From assembly GCA_029237695.1 (NCBI GenBank), contig JAQRGA010000131.1, forward strand, positions 1-64,000: a DNA stretch of 64,000 bases, given 5' to 3'. Below, in pieces: positions 1 through 10,639 of the stretch (positions are counted from its first letter, which is position 1; each line of letters starts with the position of its first letter). The notes beneath the pieces were generated by a model that was given only the letters and a program-made list of their open reading frames with translations, was not told the DNA's origin and did not search any database. The position numbers were made by a program, and so were the translations under genes. Source of the stretch: Conchocele bisecta. Taxonomy: Eukaryota; Mollusca; Bivalvia; Lucinida; Thyasiridae.

Positions 1-306
1 CTTCGTAGGTGCAAATTCAAGGGTAGTCTGGAAATTTCATTGGTGAATTTACATTTATGAGCATAGGCTGCCTATGCAGCCTATGCTCAATACATTTAAA
101 TCCAATAATTGTTTACAAAAACATTGTTAATGTGAAATGGACAGACTGTATGTTCCTAAGTGCAAATTTAGGATCGACTGGAGCCTATGCTCAACAAATG
201 TAAATCCAATAATTGTTTACAAGAACACATTGTTAATGTGAAATTTACGGACTATCATAAGTTTGCACTTACGAACATTTTAGTTGTACAAAGTTTAGTG
301 AAACGG
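1..306. mobile_element. Family A inverted-repeat element, composite copy
   Basis: The right terminus reads TTTAGTGAAACGG and mirrors the left terminus CCGTTTCACTAAACTTCG of other copies at 4526, 8362 and 53955. This copy starts before the window and contains a second left-end-like segment near 148-182, so it is two copies fused or an internal rearrangement. No coding capacity is visible; it is a non-autonomous element. Confidence 0.75.
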
Positions 307-320
307 ACCCCAGATATGCG

Positions 321-642
321 TTAACCCGTTCAACACTACATACCTCTATAGTGGTGTTTGCAAACAGTGCATACATATTACGATGTCCCGGCTCATGACG
401 AGCCGTCTCATCAGGATCTGCACCTTTTGCAAGTAATTTTCATATTTTTGAGAACAAAAATACACCCTTTTCATAAATGGACTGGTCTGAAAATCATTTT
501 GTGACGATTGGATTGGTTGAAAAATTAACGGATCAATTTGTTTGTTTAATGATGTTTAACGGCCTAACAACAGCTAAGGTCATTTAAGGCCGGGCTTAAC
601 CTATCAAAATATATTCCAGTTACTTAGGGGTGAAAGCGTTAA
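321..642. mobile_element. Family E TTAA-flanked element (copy 1)
   Basis: It begins TTAACCCGTTCAACAC and ends GGGGTGAAAGCGTTAA. The same interior recurs at 27091-27328 and, inverted, at 28144-28389. About 535-606 holds an extra segment containing GGCCTAACAACAGCTAAGG that is absent from the other two copies and resembles 13640-13675, so this copy probably carries a later insertion. TTAA flanks with CCC-starting ends resemble piggyBac-type elements; the class is inferred. Confidence 0.55.
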
Positions 643-771
643 CGCATTCAACTGATGACGTAATTAAGACGACATACAATCCCACAATGCACTATGATTA
701 CAATCCAACAATACACTATAACTCAATTATTTGGAAATTACCCAACCATAACAAGGAATGCAGTACGTGTA

Positions 772-1020
772 TTAACCCTTACACCCCTGTCTTCCTTTTT
801 TGTCGTCTGCTGTTTATTTTCTATTTTCCATTTTTATCATAAAAAACATGGCTTGACAGCACTTTATAATAATTTACAACATGGTTTGACAGCACTTTAT
901 AATCATTTCCAATGGAAATGATTAAGAAGTGCTGTCAAACCGTGTTTTTATTGCGAAATAAGGCAAGATATAAAAGCAACGGCCGACGACAATTGTTGTG
1001 TGTAGCGGTCTAAGGGTTAA
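772..1020. mobile_element. Family B piggyBac-like MITE (copy 1)
   Basis: The ends are TTAACCCTTACACC and the inverse of TTAACCCTTAGACC. The interior is a long imperfect palindrome around CATTTCCAATGGAAATG at about 905-920. TTAA followed by CCC matches the known piggyBac terminus pattern. Other copies lie at 1967, 38003 and 49897. Confidence 0.7.
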
Positions 1021-1142
1021 TACTGTTTGATGATCCATCACTGTGTTTGTGTAAATGTGTGTATAAATCATGATTATACGAGTATATCTGATTACATTTA
1101 TCACAAACACGTCGACTCACATCCATAGTCACTAGCCTAGAT

Positions 1143-1284
1143 TGCAGAACAGTATTGTATCATCAAATAATGTGCAGCCGTGAGTTCTATATGAAATAAT
1201 GCATTGCGGGAAAACTAAATGATTTATCCCTCAAAGTACACTTTGCTAGATAAGTATGCTTTGCAATTTTAGTGAAATAGGCTA
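1143..1284. mobile_element. Family C palindromic MITE, right half only
   Basis: It matches the right half of full copies (13247-13555, 47831-48139), ending TTAGTGAAATAGGCTAC. The central palindrome and left half are missing. Confidence 0.7.
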
Positions 1285-1346
1285 CTGCTCACGTCACAAG
1301 CGCAATACGTTTGTCGACGTGGCTCATAGTAGACATATGTCACTCT

Positions 1347-1886
1347 TTAAAAAGTCAGTATAATCTTCTTGTTGCCGTTGGGAGTTTCTGATTCCCAGAC
1401 AGTACATGCAATGTCACTACTGACGGGGAATGTATCGCAGACACGCTCATCGATAAGAAGAGCGCTACAATACATTTCCTTTATACAACAATTGTGCATC
1501 TTCAGAGTGTCGATGGCTTTATAAAGCTCATCAGTCCTAAATGTGAAGGTGTATACACACCCTTCAGGGTTAATGTTCACTAGTTCAAGTCCAATGTCTT
1601 GAAAATCATTCCACAGGGAATCGGCGGCGCCGTCGCTAATTGGCCGCAGGCTCGATCTCTCCCCCGTTGTCACAACCGGGACCGGAACTGCGTATATTTC
1701 CATGTGCAGATACACACCAGGTACCGCATTGCATAGCCGCGGATTCGGGAGTATCGCGACGTTCAAGAAAGACTGGCCTACAACAAACGTGTATAATGTT
1801 CCATTCTGTAAAACACTAGAAATTGACACGCATGGATAAACAGGAGTGTCGAAGATCACATAACCAGTAAAAATCATGAGAAACAT
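1347..1886 (-). CDS. Uncharacterised 179-residue single-exon reading frame
   Basis: An uninterrupted frame runs from ATG at 1886 to a TAA stop; an in-frame TAA lies 15 nt upstream of the ATG, so the frame does not extend further 5' on this strand. The N-terminus is hydrophobic (MFLMIFTGYVIFD), followed by a mixed, globular-looking sequence with eight or so cysteines and a C-terminal stretch ending KKIILTF. It is the longest frame of its kind outside repeats in the first 14 kb and is not obviously low complexity or shared with other repeats in the window. It lies between transposon fragments (C at 1143-1284, B at 1967-2219). I do not recognise a family. It could be a real intronless gene, one exon of a larger gene, or an old transposon-encoded protein; chance is less likely but not excluded. 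Confidence 0.4.
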   Translation of the reverse strand: MFLMIFTGYVIFDTPVYPCVSISSVLQNGTLYTFVVGQSFLNVAILPNPRLCNAVPGVYLHMEIYAVPVPVVTTGERSSLRPISDGAADSLWNDFQDIGLELVNINPEGCVYTFTFRTDELYKAIDTLKMHNCCIKEMYCSALLIDERVCDTFPVSSDIACTVWESETPNGNKKIILTF

Positions 1887-1966
1887 GTGTGCCGAATTTG
1901 GTTACGATCCGTCAAGTAGCTTTGAGTTATTGTATGGACAAGGATACAGAATGCGAAATTTAACAA

Positions 1967-2219
1967 TTAACCCTTACACCGCTATCTTAATTTTTGTCGT
2001 CTGCTCACGGTTTATTTTCTATTTTCCATTTTTATCATCAAAATTCATACTTTGCCAGCACTTTAAAACAATTCACAACATGCTTTGACAGCACTTCAGA
2101 ATCAGTTCCATTGGAAATTATTCTGAAGTGCTGTTAAACCAAGTTTTTATTGAGAAATAAGGCAAGATATAAAAGCAACAGCAGATGACTATTGTTGTGT
2201 GTAGCGGCCTAAGGGTTAA
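1967..2219. mobile_element. Family B piggyBac-like MITE (copy 2)
   Basis: It starts TTAACCCTTACACCGC and ends CGGCCTAAGGGTTAA. The interior palindrome around TTCCATTGGAA is about 85-90% like copy 1 by eye. Confidence 0.7.
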
Positions 2220-2330
2220 GCTCCGTCCAGTAGAACTCAGTAGAAGTAGAAAAGTTATGCCAAAAGTAGACTGAATACATAATACGTCCACTTTTCTTAA
2301 AACGGGTGTATACAATTTCTTTCCGTTGTT

Positions 2331-3568
2331 ATTAGGTTTGAGGAATTTGATTCCTCAAACCTTTTGTTTTCGTTGGTTTTTTTTTTTTCTTTTTATTCAG
2401 CCGTCGAGACTACAGCCCAAACCACTGGTCGGATCGACTTCAAATTTTGTATACCGATTCGCATCAACAGTGAGACGAGAATAACGCAATTTTCAGAATT
2501 CTCATGACGTCACTTTTTACGAAACCGGAAGTGACGTCATATATCATATAATTCCCTATAACTTCCTTATTTTCCAACCGATTTCAAACATTCTTTTTGA
2601 ATTGTAAAGCTGCGAGAATTCTCTATCTTCGCTTCGTTGACAATGTTTGGCTATCTGCTCAAATGAGAGAGCTATAGACATGTGAAATTGAGAAAAATTA
2701 AAAAAATCAACAATTTCAGATTTTTATTTTATTTAACGGTGGTCTTTGAAAACAGTTTCCAATTTGTACAGTAATCTCAGCAACATAATTTTTTTACAGC
2801 GTCACGCGGGACATTCATCCGCACAGAAGATGATATTTTTCAGAGCAATGGCTTGAATAGTTCTGATTCTATTGCCTTTCAAACTTGGACGTTTTTTTTC
2901 AATTTTTCAAATTTGAAATGGTCATAACTTTTGTATTATCTAACCGATTTCAAATATTTTTTTTGCATTAAAAAGCCAACAAAATTCTCTATCTCCGTTT
3001 CGCTGGTAGGTTTTGGCTATCTGCCCAAATGAGAGAGTTGTAGGCATTTGAAGTTTGGTTCTTTCATTTTTTTAAATTTGAAATGGTCATAACTTTTTTA
3101 TTATTCAACCGATTTCAAATATTTTGTTTCCATTGAAAAGGCAATAAAATTCTCTATCTCCGTATCACTGGTAGTTTTTAGCTATCTGCTCAAATGAGAG
3201 AGCTACATGCATTTGAAGTTTGACAGCGTCACGTTAAATCACACAGTAACAATATAAAACAATTTTCATTTTTTATATACGAACTGACATGCTGTGAGTG
3301 CTTTAGAATCGTCTCAACTTCAATGTCAGACTAGGGGGTTAACGGTACACATTTCGTAGAACGTTATATAATGAAAAATGCTTAGGATAGTCAAGCGATT
3401 CTGAAAATACAAAACTTTATTTTTTCAATTTCATTGGAATTGCATCAATTTTTTTTGAGTTTCATATGTTTTCGTCATTGGCAATGTCTTCTAATCACTT
3501 TGCCAGTGTACGTTTGTCAGTACATCAAGCCTCAAACCGTTGATGCAGCTTCAGCTGCTCTAGTTATT
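2331..3568 (+). mobile_element. Family R dispersed repeat, forward copy
   Basis: It starts ATTAGGTTTGAGG and ends GCTGCTCTAGTTAT. The interior has three tandem, diverged units of about 160 bp, each with the phrases ACCGATTTCAAA, AATTCTCTATCT and TTGGCTATCTGC. An inverted copy of the same family is at 6384-8051 and shares both ends. No transposase is visible. Confidence 0.65.
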
Positions 3569-3944
3569 TATGGTTTTGTATGTATATGTCTTTATCTTCG
3601 TTACCATTACAACTATTGGGCCAGTTTAACCAACTTTCGGTATTTGTAAGTAGTTTAGCTAACATATATAGTGTTGCAGAGGCGTCTTATGAAACAAGAG
3701 CATGTTGCATGTCGGCACACGAATGCCAGTGGCAGATTGGAAAAACTGTGGCAAAGTTAATTAATAACTAAAAGTGATAAGTAATGTGTGACACAAGTCG
3801 TATGTGGTAAACTCAGGTAAAACAAAGTTACAGTTTGAAAAAGTTCAAAATTGTGAAGGTCAAAAGCTCAAGGTCATATTAAGGACATCATGGATATCTG
3901 TCATTTGTCCGCACGTATGCCGTGTTCAAATGTTTAAGCAATCC
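3569..3944. other. Stretch without recognised gene; dispersed repeat
   Basis: About 3833-3944 (GAAAAAGTTCAAAATTGTG onward) recurs diverged at 4253-4385, on the other side of the family D insertion. The rest shows nothing I can name. Confidence 0.4.
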
Positions 3945-4252
3945 TTAAAGGTACATACCCACTCAGTATGCACAAAATGTTCTTTATAGGAATTACGTAA
4001 GTGTATAATTGTGTCACTTTTCCACCAGTTCTAAAAATTACGAGTGCTCGTTATACAGATATAATCATTTAGTAATATTTATTTTACTGATAGTGACGCG
4101 CGGTGGTATCAGGCTATCTTCATATGCAAATGAGGCATGCTATTTTTTAATTATTTATACTAATTCAATGCGTCACCTTAACAATTAATATTTTCGACAG
4201 ATTATAAAGTATGATCATTACACATCAAAAAATAAATACAGAGAATAAATGT
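3945..4252 (+). mobile_element. Family D TTAA element, 3'-truncated (copy 1)
   Basis: It begins TTAAAGGTACATACCCACTC and runs to about the middle of full copies such as 12618-13084. It contains the octamer ATGCAAAT near 4125. The distal half and right terminus are missing. Confidence 0.7.
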
Positions 4253-4477
4253 GAAAAAGTTCAAAGTTGTAAAGGTCAAACGATCCAGGTCATACAGTAT
4301 AGATGCGTGGGATTTGAACATGTCCACAAGTATGCTGTGTTCAAATATTTAAGTAATCCTACAAGGAATATAGAAGTTATGACATATTGAGAAACTCCGG
4401 CGAAATGTTCCGGACACGGACGGACGGGTGGACGGACGCACAAACCAAACACTACATGCCTCCTGCTCTACGGAGGC

Positions 4478-4505
4478 GGGGGGGGGGGGGGGGGGGGGGG
4501 GGGGG
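4478..4505. repeat. Poly-G tract (28 G)
   Basis: An uninterrupted run of 28 G follows a dispersed repeat rich in CGGACGG. The length is prone to assembly error. Confidence 0.95.
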
Positions 4506-4525
4506 CATACAAACTACCAGGGGGT

Positions 4526-4749
4526 CCGTTTCACTAAGCTTCGTACGACTAAAATGTCTGTAAGTGCAAATTTAGGATCGTCTGGAAATTTCATTTGATG
4601 GATTTACCTTTATTGAGTATAGGCTGCATATGCTCAATAAATGTAAATCCAATAATTGTTTACAAGAAAACATTGTTAATGTTAAATTTACAGACTATCA
4701 TGGTTTTGCACTTACGAACATTTTAGACCTACGAAGTTTAGTGAAACGG
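4526..4749. mobile_element. Family A inverted-repeat element (copy 2)
   Basis: The termini CCGTTTCACTAAGCTTCG and GTTTAGTGAAACGG are mutually inverted over about 50 bp, continuing into GTGCAAATTTAGGATCGTCTG on the left. There is no coding capacity. Confidence 0.85.
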
Positions 4750-4906
4750 CCACAGGGAACTCCTCTATACTGTACACCATGGGGGCTCCATTGTGTTTAA
4801 TTTAGATGCGTTTCACTGTAATATACCACAAGCCCCATTTCTCCATGCTGTCATGTCTGTTCCGGATTGAAAATCTGAAAATCGTTCACAGAGTGTTAAT
4901 TACAGT

Positions 4907-5070
4907 GGAACCTCCCTAAACCAGCACATTCTAATTAAAGTAACTGTCGTGTATGTTCATGATTGAAAATGAGCAAATTCGTTCACGGAGTGCATACTTA
5001 TAGTGGACACCCTATAAACCGGACACCTGGGCTCTCCAGGGTGTCCGATTTAGAGAGGTTACACTGTATT
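4907..5070. mobile_element. Pogo/Tigger-like MITE remnant
   Basis: The left end ACAGTGGAACCTCCCTAAAC and the right end TTTAGAGAGGTTACACTGTA are inverted relatives. The CAGTG...CTAAACCGGACACC style is typical of pogo/Tigger termini; compare 27507-27721. Confidence 0.5.
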
Positions 5071-5496
5071 TCGATGTATTGGAACTTATGACTACGTACA
5101 ATATTCCCGTATGTTCCGGAACTGCGTACTGTCCGCGTGGATCAGCTGCCGGTTAAAATCGCCGGTCTGCAAGGGCACATCGCACGGGGACACAAAGTGG
5201 ATGCTCACCCAAGTGACTTGCCCACGGATGCTTGCCTGAAATATACACGTACATCTAAATATGTGATATCAGATAAACCAAGCTGACAGATGTCGAAATA
5301 TACGCCCGTCGAAGCATAGTTGTCGGGATTAGGGTTGTAGTGATAATAGGTACCTGAAAACTGTAACACAAATCTGACAGACATACAGACAGACGGACGT
5401 ATGTACATGACAACCATTAGGTGGTGCATACAAAGCAATGACCACCTAAGACACAATAGGCTTACTGTCTGTTTCACGAAACCTGCACAGCCATAT
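5071..5496. other. Stretch without recognised gene
   Basis: A moderately GC-rich segment near 5110-5220 holds no convincing frame. At 5460-5485, TACTGTCTGTTTCACGAAAC matches the terminus of the foldback elements at 48178 and 57819. Confidence 0.35.
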
Positions 5497-5760
5497 AAAC
5501 AATGCAAAAACAATAAAAAAAATATTATTACGAAAAGTTTTATTACGAAAAATGTATTTGAGGAGCTGGAGGAGATGAGAGAGGAGTCAAAAAACGAAAC
5601 ATTTTGAAAATTTATTCCAAAAACTGGATAGAGAGCTTGGGAATTATCTAGCTAAGACAAAACATGTTAAATTTGAATATCGGTCCAGTATTTCTTAAAT
5701 TCTAAAAATTTCTATAATTTCTAAACATTTCCCCCATGTTAGATCCCCATACTGTAGACA
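5497..5760. mobile_element. Diverged family F palindromic element
   Basis: The segments ATCGGTCCAGTATTTCT and TTTCCCCCATGTTAGATC match the interior of F copies at 38935 and 48283, but the ends are eroded. Confidence 0.4.
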
Positions 5761-6049
5761 TCTTCACTCTGAGCATATTCCGACAATTTCATAAATTTTA
5801 ATGTGTCACGGACGCTTATAATGACGTTTAAAACGCCATTTTCGCAAAATGTATTTCATGAAATTACGTAGATGTCCGAAGGTACACAATGTCATGGCGT
5901 GTCTCAAATAAGATCCGATACTGATGTTCGTAGTGGTTAAATAATATATAATGATGCCGGGTCTAATTCTATAACTCATCCTCTGTATCTTTATGTGACT
6001 GATGGACGTATATCTGAGACGGGTACCCGTAGTTGGTTTATTATTTTGA

Positions 6050-6255
6050 TGTGGCTGTTACTGGATAAATGGGGAATATGGCATTTGCGACCAATGTAGC
6101 TCCTGATCGAATACCACAATCGTGTAGCATGATAACGATCTATATTGCTTGTTAGAAGCATGCCAGGTGTTTGATTTATGAAATGGTGAACAGTGCCGAT
6201 CCTGATCAGACTGATCTGGATCTACACTGGTCGCATAACCCATATGCCCAATTTC
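6050..6255 (+). repeat. Dispersed repeat related to the 60-bp minisatellite
   Basis: GATGTGGCTGTTACTGGATA and the following GTGTAGCTCCTGATC-type text match one unit of the 15-20 kb array. It continues into a CTGATCAGACTG segment repeated elsewhere in the window (25203, 26150, 35830). Confidence 0.55.
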
Positions 6256-6383
6256 TCCAGTCACAGCCACAAACAAGGTGTATAGGTTACATATATTTTG
6301 GACTAACCTGGTATGGACTATTCGTTTCAAGTTCTGTACTGGTGTCGCGTGTCTGACCACTTTGGCTGCATTCTGAAAACAGT

Positions 6384-8051
6384 TATAACTAGAGCAGCTT
6401 GAGCTGCATCAACGGTTTGAGCCTCAAACATTGATTTCATGTGTAACTAAGCTTTAGCCCAAGGTGTAAACTATCGGTTGCAAAAAGAATTTCTGAAGTT
6501 TTAGAATGAACAGTCCAACATTATTGTGTTCGCATCATCACACCGATGTGGGGCCGGTTAGCTTAGAGGTAGAGCGATGGGCTCGGAGCGAGGGATACCG
6601 GGTTCGATCCTCAGCCAAAGTTTTAGCTAAAGGACAGAAATATCGACTACAGCAAAAACAATTGAAATCGAATGATAAATAACGAAGCTGACGTCACATC
6701 CGTTTGCTCTATTTTGAAAACTTGAAAAAATACGTTCATCTTTGACATCGAATAGAGCCGTAAGTAGTCATGATATAGCTCTGAAAATTATCATCTTTCA
6801 TGCGGCTGACACTCCCCTATCACCCTGGAAAGAAATTATGTTGCTGACGGTACTGTACAAATTGGAAAACGTTTGTAAAGACCACCCGTTATCAGCCGAA
6901 ATTCGGCAAAATCGTTGAAAAGTATGTACATTTTTCAACTTCAAATGCATATAGCTCTTTTATTTGAGCAGACAGCCGAAAACTGTCAGCAAATCTGAGA
7001 TAGAGAATTTTGTCAGCTTTCCGATGCAAAAAGAATTCCTGAAATCGGTTGGAAAATAAGGAAGTTATAGGAAGTATGACGTCACTTCCGTTTTCGTGGA
7101 AAGTAGCATTAACAGATATCTGAAAATCTCCGAGTCTCTGCTCACACTTGATCCGAATCGGCATGCAAAATTTGAAGTCGATCCGACCAGCGGTTTGGTG
7201 TAGATGGAGGGAGCCCGTAAGTCAGCGGATTATTATTTTTCGATAGTTATCGCCCCTAAATTGCAGTTTACGCCATTTGTAAATACACCTAATAAAACGG
7301 AAATTACATATGTGCAATATTCCGCCAGTGAAGTTTTCGTTTGTTTTTCACCATAGGCCGGGCACAAAGCGGGAAAGTTTTAGCTAAAGGACTGCAATAT
7401 CGACCGCAGCAAGAAATTTTGAAATCTATTGATAAATAACGAAGCTGACGTCACATCCGTTTGCTCTATTTTGAAAACTTGAAAAAAAGACGTTCATCTT
7501 TGACATCCAATAGAACCGGAAGTAGTTAAGATAGAGCTCTGAAAATTATCATCTTTTATGCGCCTGACACTCCCCTATCACACTGGCAAGAAATTATGTT
7601 GCTGACATTACTGTACAAATTGAAAAACGTTTGCAAAGACCACCCGTTATCAGCCGAAATTCGGCAAAAATTCGGCAAAATCGTTGAAAAGTATGTACAT
7701 TTTTCAACTTCAAATCCCTATAGCTCTCTTATTTGACCAGATAGCCGAGAACTTCAGCAAATCCGAGATAGAGAATGTTGTCAGCTTTCCAATGCAAAAA
7801 TAATTTGTGAAATCGGTTGGAAAATAAGGAAATTATAGAAAGTATGACGTCACTTCCGGTTTCGTGGAAAGTGGCATTAAGAGATTTCTGAAAATCTCTG
7901 AGTCTCTGCTCACACTTGATCCGAATCGGCATGCAAAATTTGAAGTCGATCCGACAAGCGGTTTGGGCTGTAGACTGAACGGCTGAACAAAAAAAAAACC
8001 CAACGAATACAATAGGTTTTCGGCGCAGCTGAAAGCCGCCTCAAACCTAAT
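6384..8051 (-). mobile_element. Family R dispersed repeat, inverted copy with internal duplication
   Basis: The ends mirror those of 2331-3568. The segments 6618-7210 and 7377-7985 are direct copies of each other (start GTTTTAGCTAAAGGAC), so this copy is longer than the forward one. A tRNA-like promoter segment sits at 6548-6620. No intact coding region is present. Confidence 0.65.
6548..6620 (+). other. tRNA-like segment (SINE head or tRNA pseudogene)
   Basis: The A-box-like GGTTAGCTTAGAGGTAGAGC is followed 30 nt later by a perfect B box, GGTTCGATCC. The T arm pairs at 4 of 5 positions, but the 3' acceptor strand does not pair and the anticodon stem is poor, so it is not a functional tRNA gene. 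It is likely a Pol III promoter remnant. Confidence 0.5.
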
Positions 8052-8238
8052 GAGAATGAACCATACGGAAACCAATAGTAGTATCCTTTATAGGAGTCCG
8101 TTGTCCTGGTTTTTCTACGCACTATTAGCTACATTACATCATTTGTTGTACCTTGATTTTTCCGTTCTTTATCAAACGCACAAGAGGTGAACCTGGATTA
8201 TGGCTGGCTGGCCACTCCATGTACCGTATAGGATACAG

Positions 8239-8388
8239 TAACGAGTCAATGTTCACATATATGTTATACACATATACACTGGTGGCCGTTTCACTAAACT
8301 TGTACGACTAAAATTAACGAGTCAATGTTCACATATATGTTATACACATATACACTGGTGGCCGTTTCACTAAACTTGTACGACTAAA
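8239..8388. repeat. 75-bp direct duplication at the edge of a family A element
   Basis: The segment starting TAACGAGTCAATGTTCACAT is repeated immediately. Each unit ends in the family A terminus CACTAAACTTGTACGAC, so the duplication includes the first ~25 bp of the element. Confidence 0.85.
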
Positions 8389-8585
8389 ATGTTTGTAAGT
8401 GCAAGTTTAGGATCGTCTGAAAATTTCAATTGATAGATTTACATTTATTGAGCATAGGCTGCATATGAAACCTACATGTAAATCCAATAATCGTTTGGAC
8501 GAAAACATTGTTAATGTGAAGTTTACAGACTATCATAAGTTTGCACTTACGAATAATTTAGTCGTACGAAGTTTAGTGAAACAGC
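8362..8585. mobile_element. Family A inverted-repeat element (copy 3)
   Basis: The left end CCGTTTCACTAAACTTG and right end GAAGTTTAGTGAAACAGC are inverted. The interior matches copy 2. Confidence 0.85.
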
Positions 8586-8715
8586 CTCCAGGTGAGGAGA
8601 TTCCCATGTGTCCTTAACACACAGTATATATACTTATCGAGCTGCAGGAACGTACCAACGGATCAGGAGTTAAGACAGGTGACACATGCCATATGCCCAC
8701 TTATCCTGTGCATAC

Positions 8716-8935
8716 CTAATCCAAAATGTCTGTCTGTAATGTCTGTCATTCGGGTTACAGTGGAGTCCGGCCGACGAGCTGCCACCAGTTCCTCCTGCCT
8801 GTTAGATCCGCCCGCCGGTATCGCCACGATCGATGTCAGTCGTACAAACTCGTGGCGCACGGCGGGACGTGTTTCCACGTGAACCACATGACTGAATCCT
8901 GCCTCAGCTGCACCTCCGTCCCTGGACGAAGCCAT
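8716..8935 (-). CDS. Possible first coding exon, unknown protein
   Basis: A GC- and CpG-rich island stands out from the AT-rich surroundings. The frame starts at ATG 8935 in a good context (GGACATGGCTTCG) and stays open for 73 codons, beginning MASSRDGGAAEAGFSHVV. It can end at a consensus-like donor, ATTAG|GTATGC, at 8716/8715. The open frame continues 67 codons 5' of this ATG, so the start is a choice based on context and composition. No family is recognised. It could equally be a CpG-rich non-coding promoter fragment; no acceptor exon downstream was identified. Confidence 0.3.
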
Positions 8936-9236
8936 GTCCGCGGTGTGGGCAGTGTCTCCCGCGCGGAAGGATGTCGCTGAACTCGAGTAACCTGGAAGGG
9001 AATGTGTTCCGGATAGAGGATAAGATAACCCCACATGCAGACTAATGAACCCTCTGTCACTCACTATATGGAAACATACGTTAAGGACGCAATACGCCAA
9101 GGTGCATTGGTTTTCCTTTTGGCGGTCACTTATCACAACTCACTTCGACACGGAGATCGATTCTTCGCAAACAAAAACATAAGTATGTTCCGCACTCCCG
9201 GGACTACCAAATGCAGCTCATGAAGACGCGTTTGTT

Positions 9237-9290
9237 GCGCCATATTTCATTAATGCCTATTAATGAAAAAATCAAATTGGAGTGCGCGTG
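9237..9290. repeat. 54-bp direct repeat, left copy
   Basis: It starts GCGCCATATTTCATTAATGC and ends AGTGCGCGTG, identical by eye to 9428-9481. Confidence 0.95.
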
Positions 9291-9427
9291 GTTTGTGGTG
9301 TTTGTGGCCAGTCTACCACATGCATATGTAGTTGTGACTGGAGACATGGGGTCTATGGTACTTGTGGCAGTCTAGCTCCTGTATATGTGGCTGTGACTGG
9401 AAACATGGGGCCTATGGTGTTTGTGGC
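9291..9427 (+). repeat. Minisatellite fragment, about 2.3 units of 60 bp
   Basis: It contains CTGGAGACATGGGGTCTATG and CTGGAAACATGGGGCCTATG 60 bp apart, the same unit as the 15.2-20.1 kb array. Confidence 0.9.
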
Positions 9428-9481
9428 GCGCCATATTTCATTAATGCCTATTAATGAAAAAATCAAATTGGAGTGCGCGTG
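9428..9481. repeat. 54-bp direct repeat, right copy
   Basis: Second copy of 9237-9290, directly abutting the minisatellite fragment. Confidence 0.95.
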
Positions 9482-9652
9482 CTTTCAACACTTTCATCCA
9501 TCGTTGTTGTTGTTGTAACCACGTGATCATGCACAACGTGCCGGCGTAAACTGTTTCACATTGAAAATGCGCTGGTGTTCTGATGAGATGCCACTCAGCT
9601 GTACTATAAACAAATTATTCGTCTAGTAACAAGCGCAAATTTCTGGGAAGCT

Positions 9653-9918
9653 AGCAATTCGTTCCCTCGAATTAACAATTCGTTCCCACGATATAACAAT
9701 TCGTTCCCACGATATAACAATTCGTTCTCACGATATAACAATAATTTGTTCCCTCGAATTGACAATTCGTTACCACGAAATAACAATTTGTTCCCTCAAA
9801 TTAACAATTCGTTCCCACGAATTGTTAATTGTTAATTCGAGGGAACGATTTGTTATTTCGTGGGAACGAATTGTTAAATTTAGGGAAAGAATTGTTAATT
9901 CGTGGGAACGAATTGTTA
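9653..9918. repeat. Family P GGGAACGAATTGTTA palindromic array (copy 1)
   Basis: About a dozen 18-20 bp units of the type AACAATTCGTTCCCACGA occur first in one and then in the opposite orientation, turning around near 9820-9840 (GAATTGTTAATTGTTAATTC). Shorter copies occur at 49183, 60303 and 60945. Confidence 0.8.
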
Positions 9919-9950
9919 AATAATGTAATAGTGAGATACAAGCTGTATCA

Positions 9951-10354
9951 ACGCTCCAGATAAGGAATAAATAATTCAGTAGTGTCACTCCATCATTTCT
10001 GAAGCAATTGGGTATTTCAAAATTTTAATTGGGTAGAATAAAATCACACTACTGTTTACACATCAAGAGACGGAAAGTATTGAACAGTATGCTTTGAAAT
10101 GAAAACATGTCTTGGCATTTCATTAGAATTGTCTCCTTGGAGATTGTCTCCTTCTAATGAAATACCAAGATGTGTTTTCATGGAAAATAAGAAAGATATG
10201 CTATATTTGTGGTCTGTTTATTATTTTCTGCAGCATGATAAAGGTACCACAAACTCTTTATTGCTTTTTGATGCTCGCTACTTCTGATTTCAGTTGGTGT
10301 TTTGGCAATTTTGATCGGGTATTTAAACAAATACGCAGCTTATCTGGAGCCCTG
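9951..10354. mobile_element. Family H hAT-like element (copy 1)
   Basis: The termini are CGCTCCAGATAAGG and TTATCTGGAGCCCTG. The interior is palindromic around GAATTGTCTCCTTGGAGA. The CAGGGCTCC-type end resembles hAT termini. Related copies: 37183, 41836, 45068, 46255, 55379, 62117. Confidence 0.65.
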
Positions 10355-10639
10355 CTGTGTACATACCTTCATCGACGCTCCGATTGATGACTTGATCATT
10401 ATAGGAGCCGTGCTGCGAGTGGACTGTAATATCAGCTATATTTAACAGTTCGCCGTTCGCCACCTACAACAGAGCAGGTGTGTCGGTGTGTGTATTCAGG
10501 GGGCATATTAAAATCAACTTGTAGGAGGGTGAGTGGTAACTACAGAACAAAATTTATGACATGGTCAATAACTAGATGGCCGTGGCCCGCATGTTGCGCC
10601 AGCTGAGGCATTTGATCGTACTAATAGTTTAAAGCAAAA

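Larger units (their letters stand above)
9150..9531. mobile_element. Repeat ending in GTT run and CACGTG, interrupted by minisatellite
   Basis: GATTCTTCGCAAACAAAAAC, the GGACTACCAAATGCAGCTC region and the right end GTTGTTGTTGTTGTAACCAC match the element at 63065-63437. A 137-bp piece of the 60-bp minisatellite sits between two copies of a 54-bp segment. Confidence 0.55.

Noticed and set aside
6548..6620. Functional tRNA gene
   Set aside because: A and B boxes are present but the acceptor stem and anticodon arm do not pair.
9653..9918. Regularly spaced repeats as a CRISPR array
   Set aside because: Units are contiguous, palindromic and without unique spacers; the genome is eukaryotic in style.
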